Of a DNA stretch of 64,000 nucleotides, positions 44,868-55,836 are shown in pieces. Below the pieces are notes generated by a model that saw only the letters and a list, made by a program, of their open reading frames with translations, had not been told where the DNA came from and did no database searches. A program made the translations under genes and the position numbers. The stretch comes from Blepharisma stoltei (lineage: Eukaryota; Ciliophora; Heterotrichea; Heterotrichida; Blepharismidae): NCBI GenBank assembly GCA_914767885.1, contig CAJZBQ010000054.1:682001-746000 (forward strand), in the 5' to 3' direction. Within the stretch, counting starts at the first letter, position 1. Every line of letters starts with the position of its first letter.

Positions 44868-45947
44868 ATGGATATTGATATCATCCCTATTGCTATTGAA
44901 GCACTACAAGAAGTTCAGAGCTTAAAAACCCAAATTGAGTTTTATAGAGTGGAAATTGAAGAAAAAAATTCTTATATAAAGCAGCTTGAAGAACAAATTG
45001 CTAAGCCCAGGGTTCCACAAGACATCATTGATAACATGAAAAATCAAGAAATCATCATTAATTCACTTCAGCAAAAAATCGAAGAGCTTGAGCAGGTATA
45101 AGCAATTTAGCTAAAAAAAGAAGACAATAACTATATATCAAATGCGTTGCAAAATTCCGAGGATTTAATTCACTCTAATAAAAAGTCAAAAGTAGCAAAT
45201 AAAGGATTAAAAGTTATTTTCGATCTTGATATTTGACTATCTACAATGAAATTTTTAAATGCCCAAGATATCCTATCAGTTTTATTTATTTCTCCAGAAT
45301 TCGCTCAAAAACTATGTTGCAGTCTAGATATCTGGAAATTCCTTACCGACGATATCAAAAAGCAAATAGATTTCGCAACCCCAATAATAACTGATCAGCT
45401 TCCTCCGCCACCTATAACCCAAGAAGAGCACCAAGAATTATCCCGCTTATTTGAAAAGTAACTATAAAGCAGATATGTAATTCAACAATACCCTATAGGA
45501 AAAACTCTTGAACCAAGGCTAATTAATGCAGCTAAAACTTTGCTGGGCTTGCAAAAATCAATAGAAATTGCTACATCGGCCCAAGCTCCTCAGGAAAAAT
45601 TTAACAGCATAGCTGAATTGATTGTTTCTAAATTTCAAGTAGATAGAGTAATTGATTTATTGCATAGAACCACTGCTTGATTCAGCGCAAATCCTTCGAA
45701 AACTGCTGACTGGACAACGTTTATACAAAATACTTTTGCTGGACTGCTTTATGATGGAGCTATGATAATGATAGACTCACAGGTAAGGATAATATAGGAA
45801 CTAAATAGGTTAAAAGATTTTTTGGTAGAAAAAGTAAAAAAAGCTAATTATCCCCATTGGTTATTAAGAGCTAACCGATGAACGCTAGTTTATTATAAGA
45901 ACATGCTAAAAATATTTTTTCGGTTTTTAAAAATCGAAATTTGTTAG
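44868..45947 (+). CDS. Coiled-coil protein with F-box-like segment, three 15-nt introns
   Basis: 344 aa once three 15-nt introns are spliced (45096-45110, 45458-45472, 45783-45797); stop TAG 45945-45947. The N-terminal ~75 residues are a coiled coil (EVQSLKTQIEFYRVEIEEKN). Residues near MKFLNAQDILSVLFISPEFA, then LDIWKFL, resemble an F-box, a weak match. The rest is helical (QVDRVIDLLHRTTAWFSANP) with Trp from TGA. Function unknown. Without the introns the gene looks like two or three fragments. Confidence 0.75.
45096..45110 (+). other. 15-nt intron 1, coiled-coil gene
   Basis: GTATAAGCAATTTAG; splicing gives KIEELEQ-LKKEDNNY and removes in-frame stops. Confidence 0.9.
45458..45472 (+). other. 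15-nt intron 2, coiled-coil gene
   Basis: GTAACTATAAAGCAG; splicing gives SRLFEK-YVIQQYPIGKT and removes TAA. Confidence 0.88.
45783..45797 (+). other. 15-nt intron 3, coiled-coil gene
   Basis: GTAAGGATAATATAG; splicing gives MIMIDSQ-ELNRLKDF and removes TAG. Confidence 0.88.
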
Positions 45948-46126
45948 GATTTGAAATAAAAATTACAATTAAAACTGCAATATATATGCTTTAGAATGCA
46001 AGTTGTCATAAATTTAATATAGCGAGCTTAAGATTTCATTATTATGATATTAATTATATAGGGTTTTACCCTGAGTAGCCCTATATATAATTATATACTA
46101 ATTTTATTTCAAAAATTTACTTTTCA

Positions 46127-46516
46127 ATGGTTTTTCTCCCTACAAAGAGGAGTAAGGAAAAGCTAAATAGCCATGATCAAGAAAAATTAGCAATTGAGAC
46201 TCAGCTATTAAAAGAAAGAGAAATAAAAGAATATCTTATAATGAGAGTCCATGATCTTGATATGAATAACTCATACAGAGTGTCTGAATTAGCAAAAATG
46301 AGCAATCAGCTTACCTTGATTTCTAAAGAAAAAGAAATAATTGAAGCAAAATTAAACGAAGAAGTAGAAAATTATCAAAAAAATCGAAAAATTTTGGCAC
46401 AAGAAATTAACAATTTAAGAAAAAAATTCGAAATAGCTCAGACACAAAAATCCGAATTATTAGGAGCTTTTGAAGAATTTAACAAAGTTTTTAACACCCT
46501 TGGGCTAATTAAATAA
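46127..46516 (+). CDS. Small coiled-coil protein
   Basis: 129 aa, ATG 46127, TAA 46514-46516. Nearly all coiled coil (QLTLISKEKEIIEAKLNEEV; NRKILAQEINNLRKKFEIAQ). No family recognised. It could be a cytoskeletal or centriolar/ciliary protein, but nothing proves this. Confidence 0.65.
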   Translation: MVFLPTKRSKEKLNSHDQEKLAIETQLLKEREIKEYLIMRVHDLDMNNSYRVSELAKMSNQLTLISKEKEIIEAKLNEEVENYQKNRKILAQEINNLRKKFEIAQTQKSELLGAFEEFNKVFNTLGLIK

Positions 46517-46557
46517 AACTTTTTGGTTTTTTTTATAATTATTGAAGATACTTGTCA

Positions 46558-49500
46558 TTAAATTTTGCGATAGCCACACTTATCGCAGCAATGGGATGCT
46601 TTTGGGTTATTTTTTCCACAGCGACAAATCCAATAAGCTTTCATACAAACAGAGCATATATATCTTAAAGGAGAAGCTGATATTTCACATTTAGCGCAAT
46701 TTCCATCAGAAGTTCTTTTCCCACATAATGAGCAATTTCTGTTTTCAAACATAGCTAAATCTTTTCTGCATATATGACATTTTTGTGTCTTTTTCCCTTG
46801 TTTTCCTATTTGAGGCTTAGGGCTTTCATTAGTTTTCCTTGCTACTGGCTCTTTTGGCGCTTTTAACGTAGTACTAGACGGTCTTGACAGTTTGCTTCTG
46901 CTACATCCATCACAGGAAACTTCATCTGGCTTATTTAAATTATTGCATGTTTTACATTTTCAAAATTGATTGCCACATTCAGTGCAGATTAAGCAGTTTT
47001 TGTCCATATGATAGCTGCAGATAAGACAAAAATAAGTCCCAGATAGCCTCCCACATTTTTTACAAAATTTTTCATCATAAAACCCTATAGTTTTGGCACA
47101 AAGAGAGCATTTATCAGACAAACATTTTATGCAAATTTCGCCTTTTTCTATTGGCTTTTTGCATTTTTTGCACATAGATCCAAATTTGAATTTGTTGCAT
47201 AAGCGACAATATTCTGATGAAGAGTTAATAGTACCGCAGCCGCTGCATTTCCATGCACTTGTGGACATTCTAACTGGCGAAGGCTGCTTTTTTATTGATC
47301 TATAATAACCATTAATATTTTGGCATCTGGTGCAGTAAACTGCAGTCAGAAGATTAGGCTGATAGCATTTTTGACAAATTCACTCGTTTTCTGGCTTTGG
47401 TGACCATGATGGAAATGTCTGATATTTAGTGTCTAGGCTGGTGGTTTTTGGCTCTCTGCAATGGTAGCATAAGATATCGCTTTCTACGTTTGGGAAATTG
47501 CATCTCTTGCATTGCCAGGTAGGAATTTTTGGCTTTTCAGCATATGGGATCATAGTGATGATTTGAGATTTTTTTCCAGCTGCTTCTATGGGATCTTTTT
47601 CTGTGCCGCATTTGAGGCAGCTTTTCCTTTCAAGAAGATTAGGATATGAACATTTTGAGCACACTCATTTAGTATCTTCTCTGCTAGGAATATTTTGAAC
47701 AGAGGGAATTTCTATTTGCTCTTTTGGAGCATTTCTAAAGCAACTATAGCAGCAAGCTCGTCCAATTGTATTTTGATAACCACAGCATTTACAAATCCAG
47801 CCTGCTGATTTACTAGCCTCTTCAGAAACACTTTCCTCAGTTTTTGTATTTTCTGATAGCGATTTTGCAGCATCGCATTTATTGCATTGCTTTCTTTCCA
47901 TTGCATTCATATAATTACATTGAAGACATTTTCATTTAGACTTCTCATTTTCTTTAGCTTCTAATAGAGATGTAGGAGTATAGCAATTAGCGCACACTGT
48001 CTTATCCTTTGGATTCATGCAGCCGCATGCTAGACATTTTCATTTAGGTTTCTCCATTTCTTTCTCTTCTAATAGTGATTTTATTTCATAGCATTTATAA
48101 CACATAGTCCTTTCCATAGTATTCATATGGCTGCATTTGGGACATTTTCATTTAGGCTTCTCTATTTCTTGCGTTTCAGGGACAATTTCTCTTGTTCTTG
48201 GCTTGGAGGTAAAGCAAGAACTACAAAATGTATCATTTGGCTTGTTTAGCCTGCTGCATTTTAAGCATCTTCAATATTTTGTTTTTTCTTCATTAATTTT
48301 GTTGCATATCTCACAAGCATCATTTTTATTGTCATTTTTAAAAGTGCAGCTTTTACAAACCCAGCCTGACTCTCCAGGCTTTATAGTGTGGCATGACCCA
48401 CATACATCCCACTCCATTTCGTTTTTAAAGCCACAGTCACAGGCCCACTGTATTTTTATAGGCTCTGATTGAGCTTCTTGAATTTGTTCTTCTTGCCTAC
48501 CTGCTAGGACTGTCGTCTCCTGCTTTTTATTATTTTCATTTGGTTTTACTGTAATTTCATTGATAGGGACTTTGCTATCTTCAATTTTCTCTGCTCTTAA
48601 TTTTTTAGCTGGCTCTATAGACTCTCTGCTATAGAATACTTTAAATTTTTCTTCCTCTTCTTCTCTATCGAGCTTATCTTGTAGCCTTTTCTTTATTTCA
48701 TATCTTATAACTGTCCTTTCAAGTTTAAGCCATCCTTCTAAAGATATATCCATGCCTTCAGCTTCTTTAGATTCTTCATAAAAGAGTCCAACAGGGTAGT
48801 ACCTATTTCTGACAATATATTCAATTGATTCATCCCATTTCCCATTGCCAATTACACCAATTTTTTCATCATCAATCTTATACCATAGTCTGTCATTTTT
48901 ACCTTTAACACAAAATACATAATGGCCTGGGCCAAATAAAATCATTCCTCTTATTATATATGAATTGCTTGGGGAGTCTTCATAAATTCTGTCTAGCGAT
49001 AATGTATATGGCATTGTTGAGAGCATTTGTAAAATATCTAACTTACACCCCTCATAATCAAACAAAAATATTGGAGAAACCCTATTTTTGGGTAAAAACC
49101 TACCCTCCCTGAGCGAACAAAAAAATATTTTATGAAAAAATATATATATAAGTGATAATTATTATAATGAAATTTCTAGCCACTCTGTTTGTTTTTAAAG
49201 AGCTTGCATTTTAAAAGATAAATTTTACAAATTAAATTAATATTTGCTTTCAATTATTTTGAATTAGTATTTGAAAAAAAAAATTACATTAATTTATATA
49301 TTAATTTTAAAAAAATTAACTCATTCTCAAGAGAACCAAATTTTTTATTCGGTCACAGAAAGGGGAGGAAGTATCCTGGGTGCATTTCATTCCATATCAA
49401 ATTAATTATAAAAACCTTAGGAGTTGTTGCAAGTTTCAGAGTCCTTTTGCTTTTATGAACAGGGCACTCATCAACCTTAGGGCACATATCTAGCTCCGCA

Positions 49501-50306
49501 TCTCTCCATTGTGCTTTGATAAATTCAGGAAGTTTACCTTCAATAGGCAAAATACTTGACAGTTCCAAATAATCATCTACAAATTTTACATTATCTAAAG
49601 GCCTAAGCTCTGGATGAGTTTTTCTGGCTTCTTCAAATATATCATTAACATAAAAAGGGTGAGCAAAAGTGCAATAATCCCAGTCATTTTCAGAAACAGC
49701 CCCACAATCACAATTCAAAACTTCATGAACTCCAAGTTCTAAAACTTCATGGGCTACACACTTTTCTTCACATTTTATATTTGAAAAGCTATTATCAATA
49801 CCTTGAGTTGGGTCCATTAGATGAACTGAATGAATTGCTTTTAGGATTGCAATGAGGGCTTCCATACAATCAGCTGAGGACTCTTTTTCAAATTCTCCAG
49901 TCTGCTCATACACTTTAGCGAGCTCAGTCCTAAGCTTGCTGATGTCTATTACTCCATCTATGTTTTTTGATAAATTATAAGAAACTTGTTCAAAGATCTG
50001 CTTTATTCCACAGGATAAACAATAATGAGTGCTATTTTGACTCCTGCATTTTGGGGTGCTAAAGCTTATAGCGTTGCGAAAAGCTTCCATATGCCATAAA
50101 GCTTGGAGTGCAGAATTTAAAAAACAATTCATTTCTCCTAGACGGTTAATGAAACCTATAACATTGTGATTTTGAAAAACTCCGGATTTACAGGGACCTA
50201 TTTTAGGGTTCGTTTCAAGCTGACAATAGTGATTACTTGACCTGGGCTTAAGTTTTCCACATTTTAAACATAAATTTTCATCAGTCCTTCTCAGCATATA
50301 TGACAT
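46558..50306 (-). CDS. USP53/54-like deubiquitinase fused to a RanBP2/NZF zinc-finger array
   Basis: Catalytic half: Cys box GFINRLGEMNCFLNSALQAL (nucleophile Cys in MNCF), FEKESSADCMEALIAI, then, after an M-type insert, the His box YIIRGMILFGPGHYVFCV and WYKIDDEKIGVIG. These match USP53/54-type ubiquitin proteases. From about 48420 down to 46558 there are roughly ten Trp-Cys2-Cys2 fingers of the RanBP2/NZF type, many with their first Trp as TGA. The finger WVCKSCTFKNDNKNDACEIC has the Thr-Phe pair typical of ubiquitin-binding NZF fingers. Later fingers are variant Cys-rich modules. Reading TGA as Trp, 49065 to 46558 is one open frame. Frames on the two sides of the MITE at 49035-49371 differ; the exact junction is unresolved. 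Confidence 0.82.
49035..49371. mobile_element. M-family MITE in the USP gene, junction unresolved
   Basis: Contains the M core (agtgataattattataatgaa, ~49150) and degraded ends (cttacacccctca at left, ggggaggaag at right). It lies between INLIWNEMHPGY and LDILQMLSTMPY. No TA or TNA pair tried restores the frame exactly; an additional 16-nt intron would. Confidence 0.7.
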
Positions 50307-50591
50307 TATATATATTTATTTAATAATTTTAGTATAAAAATCATATAAAAACCTTTTATTTTCCTCTCCAGGTAGCCTAAAATCATTAATACCCCTTATC
50401 TCCATGAATTTTTATTTCTAGAATTATTTTCCTATCTTTAATTTCTACTATTATGCCTTGCCCAATCCATAATTTATACAATGGAATATATAAAAATATT
50501 ATCAATAATTATAGAATTTTATCTACCTGAAATTGCTTTCTCTTCCTAATCTTTTAGGGTCCCATATTTCTTTATGATAATAATCTAAATA

Positions 50592-51128
50592 ATGGGTTTG
50601 CTTTCTCTTCTTCGCAGCTTGAAACAAAATGACCGTGAAGCACGAATTCTGGTGCTTGGGCTTGACAACGCCGGAAAAACTACCATCCTGCGAGCCCTTT
50701 CTGAAGAAGATATAAACCACATTATCCCAACTCAAGGATTTAATATAAAATCCTTAGTCCATGAAGGATTCAAGCTGAATGTCTGGGATATTGGCGGCCA
50801 AGAAACCATCAGGCCTTACTGGAGGAACTACTTTGATCACACAGACGGGCTTGTGTTTGTTATTGATAGCGCTGATAGAAACCGTTTGCAAGAAGCTGGG
50901 CAGGAATTGCAATCATTATTAGAAGATGATAAACTTGCAGGAACTCCTGCGCTGGTCTTCGCAAACAAACAAGATCTGCTTCAAGCGCTCCCAGCTGATG
51001 AAATTTCTGATGCTTTGAATTTACATTTAATAAGAGATAGACAATGGTGCATCATGGCAAGTTCAGCAAGAACGGGAGAAGGTCTTCAAGAAGGCATGGA
51101 GTGGCTTGTCCAGACTATTCAGAAGTAA
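50592..51128 (+). CDS. ARL3: ADP-ribosylation factor-like 3 GTPase
   Basis: 178 aa. Starts [12 protein letters not shown] with Gly2 for N-terminal acylation, P-loop GLDNAGKT at 23-30, switch II WDIGGQ at 65-70, and NKQD at 125-128. Sequence and length match ARL3, which with its partners releases lipid-modified cargo into cilia, fitting a ciliate. The start ATG is 50592-50594. No intron or IES. Confidence 0.95.
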   Translation: MGLLSLLRSLKQNDREARILVLGLDNAGKTTILRALSEEDINHIIPTQGFNIKSLVHEGFKLNVWDIGGQETIRPYWRNYFDHTDGLVFVIDSADRNRLQEAGQELQSLLEDDKLAGTPALVFANKQDLLQALPADEISDALNLHLIRDRQWCIMASSARTGEGLQEGMEWLVQTIQK

Positions 51129-51505
51129 TTAATCTTATTTCTAAATGAAAAAATAATAATTAATTTACTAGTTTTGAGAGAAGGAGTTTGATGAGACAAA
51201 TTTTTTAATTTCTATCGCCTCTTATTTCATATGTGAGAAAAATTTTGAATGCAAAAGATTTAATAAATAAAATATTGTAGTGAGAGAGAATGACTAATTT
51301 ATTTCTAACTAAAAATAATTTATGTTTAGTTTAGCACTATAATAATTTTAAAAAAATTAATATCTGTCAAATAAAAATCACCATAGTATAGAGCCCAGAA
51401 CGATTAATATGTATTCCTGAATGGTTTTTTGAATGAACAGAAAAGATTGTTATATTTATAATTCCGTTTTAGCGTGAATAATTTTTATAAATTAAACTGA
51501 TTTTA
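51129..51505. other. AT-rich intergenic region
   Basis: 377 bp between the convergent ends of ARL3 and the cyclase-like gene. No gene, MITE or repeat recognised. Confidence 0.5.
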
Positions 51506-54214
51506 TTATAAATTCCGACTTCCACTCCAGCCTTCAGGAGGTTTCATTCCGCAAGCCTCCATGAATTCCTGCATCGAAATGCATGGCCCATCAGCTACTT
51601 TTATTTTCAAGGCTTCATCTAGTATTTGTTTAGCATCTGCCCAGTTTCCAGCTTCAAAAGCTTCAAGACCCTTCGCAAAAACTCCTTGGAATTGCGTAGG
51701 AACACTTCTCTGCATCATGACTATGTCGTTATCAAAGAGAAACAGATGTTCAGGCGTAAACTCCAAGTCTTCAATATCAATTTCATTAACTCCTCCCCCC
51801 TCCGTGAGTGAACAAAAAAATTTTGTTCAATCACGGAGGGGGGTTAATTTTTTTTTTTTAAAAAAATTTATATATATAAATTTTATAAAAAATATTTTTT
51901 TGAAAATAAAAAAAAAATCCTAATTCGCAAAAAATTGGAAAAGCAAATATTAATTTTAATTTATAAAATTTATATTTTAAAAAGCAATTCGTTAAAAAAT
52001 TAAACAGAATTAGCTCTAGATTTCATTATACTAATTATCATTTATATATTAAATTTTTTTTCCATATAAAAAATTTTTCTATTAAAAAAATTTTTGTTCA
52101 CTCACGGAGGGTGGGTTTTTGGGCAAAAAATAGGGGATTTTCTAATGGTTTTGTTCACTCACGGAGGGGGGGGGAGTAAGGATAATTGGGTCGCCTGGCT
52201 TTCTTTTGTCGATATCAAACTGCCCTTCTGCAACTCTACGATGGTCTGGGAGTGGGACTTCATCAGTTAAATCAAAAGTATATAAGCCCATAAATGCTTC
52301 TAGCTCCTGAATCATCACATTTCCGATTCTTCTGCACGCATTTTGCCCTTTTTCTTCTAAACTCGAATAAAACTCCCCAGTTAAAAGTAATGGAACTTTG
52401 AATTCTTCTACTGCCATAATCAATTTTTTGCACAAGTCTATAGAAGGACTTATGTAGCCAGGAGCTACCTTAATATTTGACCCTAGAGGTCCTTGAATAA
52501 TCCAGCCAATATGTGCAGCCATAGCAATATCTACCAAATAATTATCTCCAAATTTCGTGACAATTTTTGGGTTAGATTTATATGCCATAATATCGGTTGC
52601 CCTATGGAGTTCAGCAGATATTTTAATCAAAGAAACAAGTGCGTCTGATGCTTTGGTTTCTGGCCAGGTTATAGTAAATATGCCTAAGTCATTATTGCAG
52701 GCGGTCCCACTCCATCTTGTTGTGCAGGTATGGACAATTCTTGCAATTTTATTGATAAAAACCAAGACTTCTTCTTGTAGACAGTCAATGATTGATGGGA
52801 AATCTTGGACCGTACATAGTGCAATTACTGACCTTTCTTTGCTTCCAAGCTTTATTAAATTCATTTCAGGCTCAGAAAACAGTGAGCTCATGATTTCTGA
52901 CCCTTTTAATCCGAAACTCATCTGAAGCAGGGTTCCAATTTTATTAATAGTTTCTTCCAGAATGGATTCTTTTATGTCTATTTGGGTGACTTCTTCTGCC
53001 ATTTTTAAAGGATCTTCTGCAAGACTTTTAATAACACTATGCATCCTTGTAACTGGCTTAATTACGATTTTTTGAGTATCATACGCGAATGCTACACTTG
53101 CTGTTGCCAAAATTATCCCCACAAAAACAGTGATAACTATATTTCCTCGTGATTGGGATCTCGAGTGCTCCCCAACATCAAATCTTGCAAAAGCTTCAAT
53201 TTCTTCGCAGCCTTTGACTGATTTATTATAGCATTCTATAGGAGTATAGGTAACTAATTCCATTTCTTCATCCCTTTTATCGCAAGCAGAAGGGACTTTT
53301 TTCCCTGCACAATCTGATACTTCGGTCCAGGTGAGTCCTCTGCTTACATTTCCTATTACTCCACCATTCAGCATATCAGGGATATATAGTCACAATAAAG
53401 GATAGCTGGCATTTGCATATCAGTCTATCATATAGTATCAGCCTTCATTGGAGACATAATTTGAGGTAGTTATACCGCAGCCAAAACCTGTTGGATCATT
53501 GCATCCGCTTCTTCCTGTCCAAAACAGTGTTTGTAAACCAAAATATGGAGCGTTATCAACAGTTCCAGGCTGCAATAAAGGCAATAATAAAAGCATTAAT
53601 AAAACTCCTATAATAACTCTCCTTGTAGTGACATCAGATAAGTTCTTTCCAAGGTATTCTGGGTCCATTTTGTCTATTTGTGACTCATTTTCTTCTTCCT
53701 CATTTTCTGTTGATTTAGTAAAATATTTATAAAGTTTTACAATTCTCACCAACCTTATATACCTAATTGTCTGAATTCCACGGCTCGTATAATCAAGCTT
53801 TGTTGTGTTTCTTACAGGGCTTGTATCAAAATGCGCATCAGAATCATAAAGTTTATAGTTGAATAATGCTAAAAATGGGTCTCTAATTCCTGGAATGTCT
53901 GGCAACAATGAAATAGTCGCGACAACATCCAGTCAGAAGAAAAATGAAAACTTATAGCCTGGGATGAAAATGCTGTTCATAAAGATTTCAATAAGAAATA
54001 AGGATAAACAAATTTCGTAGGTAATAAAAAAAATATAGTCATTGTCCTTATTTTCTGCACTCAGTGTACGAATATCGTCACCAAACAGGACTCATATAGT
54101 AACACAAGCCATGCAAATTGTGACAACTTTGCCGTCTATTATGTCCTCAACCTTTTTCCTGATCCCCTGCTGAAATTCTCTGTAACTTCCATCATCAGGC
54201 ACAATTTTGTTCAT
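51506..54214 (-). CDS. Voltage-sensor-like channel domain fused to a cyclase-like domain
   Basis: 772 aa after removing one MITE; ATG 54212-54214. The N-terminal helices (VVTICMACVTIWVLFGDDIR; FFIT-YEICLSLFLIEIFM) are followed by an Arg/Lys-spaced S4-like helix, IRYIRLVRIVKLYKYF. This layout resembles ciliate and apicomplexan adenylyl cyclases that have an ion-channel-like N-terminus. A further helix (NIVITVFVGIILATASVAFA) precedes a class III cyclase-like fold (SVIALCTVQDFPSIIDCLQE; FGDNYLVDIAMAAHIGWII). The first metal-binding Asp of FCDIRGFT is not present (LCTVQDFPSI), so activity is doubtful. The C-terminus ends with a TPR-like helix pair (KGLEAFEAGNWADAKQILDE). Call of domain types is by pattern, not by search. 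Confidence 0.7.
51787..52176. mobile_element. M-family MITE acting as IES in the cyclase-like gene (TAA)
   Basis: 390 bp between TAA 51787-51789 and TAA 52177-52179. Full-length, same orientation as 30570-30950 and very similar to it. Removal gives GDPIIL-NEIDIEDLEFTPE in frame. Confidence 0.9.
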
Positions 54215-54345
54215 TATTTAAACAATTATTATTATTATATATAGATGAATATACATACAAATTTATCTGAAGTTAAAATTAGACATTTTATTTGAGATAA
54301 TGGTAGGTTTTTCAGATAGTTTTGACAGACTTTTATATTGAATAC

Positions 54346-54661
54346 TAACTCCCCTTATGAACGAATAAAATCATTAGAAAAATTCCTAATTTTTTTGGCA
54401 AAAACCCACCCTCCATGAGTGAACAAAATTTTTTTAATCTATGAAAAAATATTTTGATATATACGTGATAATTAGTATAATAAAATCTCTAGCTAATTTG
54501 TTTAATTTAAAACATAAATTTTAATTTTTACTTCTCAGTTTTTACAAATGGAATTTTTTAAATTTTGAAAATAAAATCTTTAAATATATAAATTTTTTTT
54601 TAAAAAAATTAATCCCCTTATTTGAGTGAACAAATATTTTTGTTCGCTCACTGAGGTGGAG
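54346..54661. mobile_element. M-family MITE between cyclase-like gene and EB1 (TAA)
   Basis: 316 bp between TAA 54346-54348 and TAA 54662-54664, with CTCCCC and GGTGGAG ends and the usual core. Intergenic; the remaining bases from 54215 to 54915 are AT-rich without a recognised gene. Confidence 0.85.
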
Positions 54662-54915
54662 TAAGGTTTAAAAACGATATATTTTTATTATGAAATTTTA
54701 TGAAACTTATTATAGTTTGTGCTAAAAATCTTAAAGGCTCCTTTCAGACAGAGTAATGCATTATATGAAATGTGTTTTTTTGGCGCGTTATTTAAAGAAA
54801 AAATTATTAATATATTTCCAATAAGTAATGTTTAATTAGATACTTATTTTAAATTTAACCAATTAAATCAACTATTTCGAATCATATTTCGCATATAGCT
54901 AAAAATCTTTGAAAT

Positions 54916-55792
54916 ATCTTGTTTTTCTATACTCAAATAAAATGGCGACATCACTGGCTTGTTATCCTCTGGATTTGCTCAGAGTTTGGCGACCTTGGTA
55001 AATTCGAAGCCAAACCGAGTAGGAAACGGGAGTCTAATGGTATTAGACATTTTTGTGTGCCAGTTGGGTTTAGCCTCCCTCTTTTGGCAAAGGTTTTTAG
55101 AGTCTTCCGATAGACATTCTGGGAAAAAAGGCTTTTCGCCCTTGGAGGCTACTAGTGCCGACGATGAAGATATAGATGGTGCCGATGCAATTTAACTCCT
55201 CTCCGCCTGAGGCTCACGTCAAACGGAGAGTAGAGTGAGATGGATCACCGTGCCGTACGCCGAACGAGGGTTGCCTACTTGGAAATTCTAAAAATGGAAT
55301 TTCTAGCCTACTCTTGGCAAAAAGGCAAACTTATAGCACAGGACGTAACTCCTTGTTTCACGCTAGGAGGTGCGATAGGCACTTTCCATCTCCAAGTCCT
55401 CCTTTCCCTTGAGGTAAAAAACCTGCTCCTGAAAGCGGACTAAGGCTAGGGCCTTAAGCAAATTTGGGTTGACTAACTAGCATAGATGTCTATTTCTGGG
55501 CTGGTCAAACCTTGCAGGTATAATTAAAAATATTTGCTCGAAGCTGCATGGCCTGGAGACTATGCCCGAGCTGAGACTCCATATTTTAATTATACCAGCA
55601 GCCATCAATCCTTAAATTGTGTGTACTCCAAGGTTCCAAGGCAGTATTAGGGCTAAGCCGAAAACCGCAGCAGAGCTATCTTTGATGGAAATGCTGAAAA
55701 CCCAGTTGAACCGCAGCTGATTAAGCTTTCTCGATGTCTTTACTTGGATGTGACGTTAAACAAGGAGGCCCTAATCTTTAATCCTAGTCCTA
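54916..55792 (+). mobile_element. Long SINE-like element F upstream of EB1 (15-bp repeat)
   Basis: 877 bp including one copy of ATCTTGTTTTTCTAT (54916-54930; other copy 55793-55807). The middle part is a diverged relative of the H elements (ttggcaaaaaggcaaac, ggacgtaact, ttgtttcacgctagg) and includes the hairpin ggtataattaaaa/ttttaattatacc near 55515-55600. The last ~180 bp match element E. It sits 30 bp before the EB1 start, so it is in the leader or promoter. Confidence 0.8.
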
Positions 55793-55836
55793 ATCTTGTT
55801 TTTCTATCTCATTTCGTTAAACCCGCTAATTTAAAA

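Noticed and set aside
141..54664. GC-rich palindromes ccccctccgtgagcgaacaaaa...ttttgttcgctcacggaggggg as transcription terminators
   Set aside because: They are the ends of dispersed MITEs and occur inside exons and introns; no link to gene ends.
54919..55443. Open frames in element F upstream of EB1
   Set aside because: They overlap in different frames within a repeat related to H and E and show no domain; the EB1 start at 55837 is clear.
55744..55836. EB1 start at the upstream in-frame ATG 55744
   Set aside because: That stretch lies in the 3' end of element F and its flanking repeat; the start at 55837 fits the length of the CH domain.
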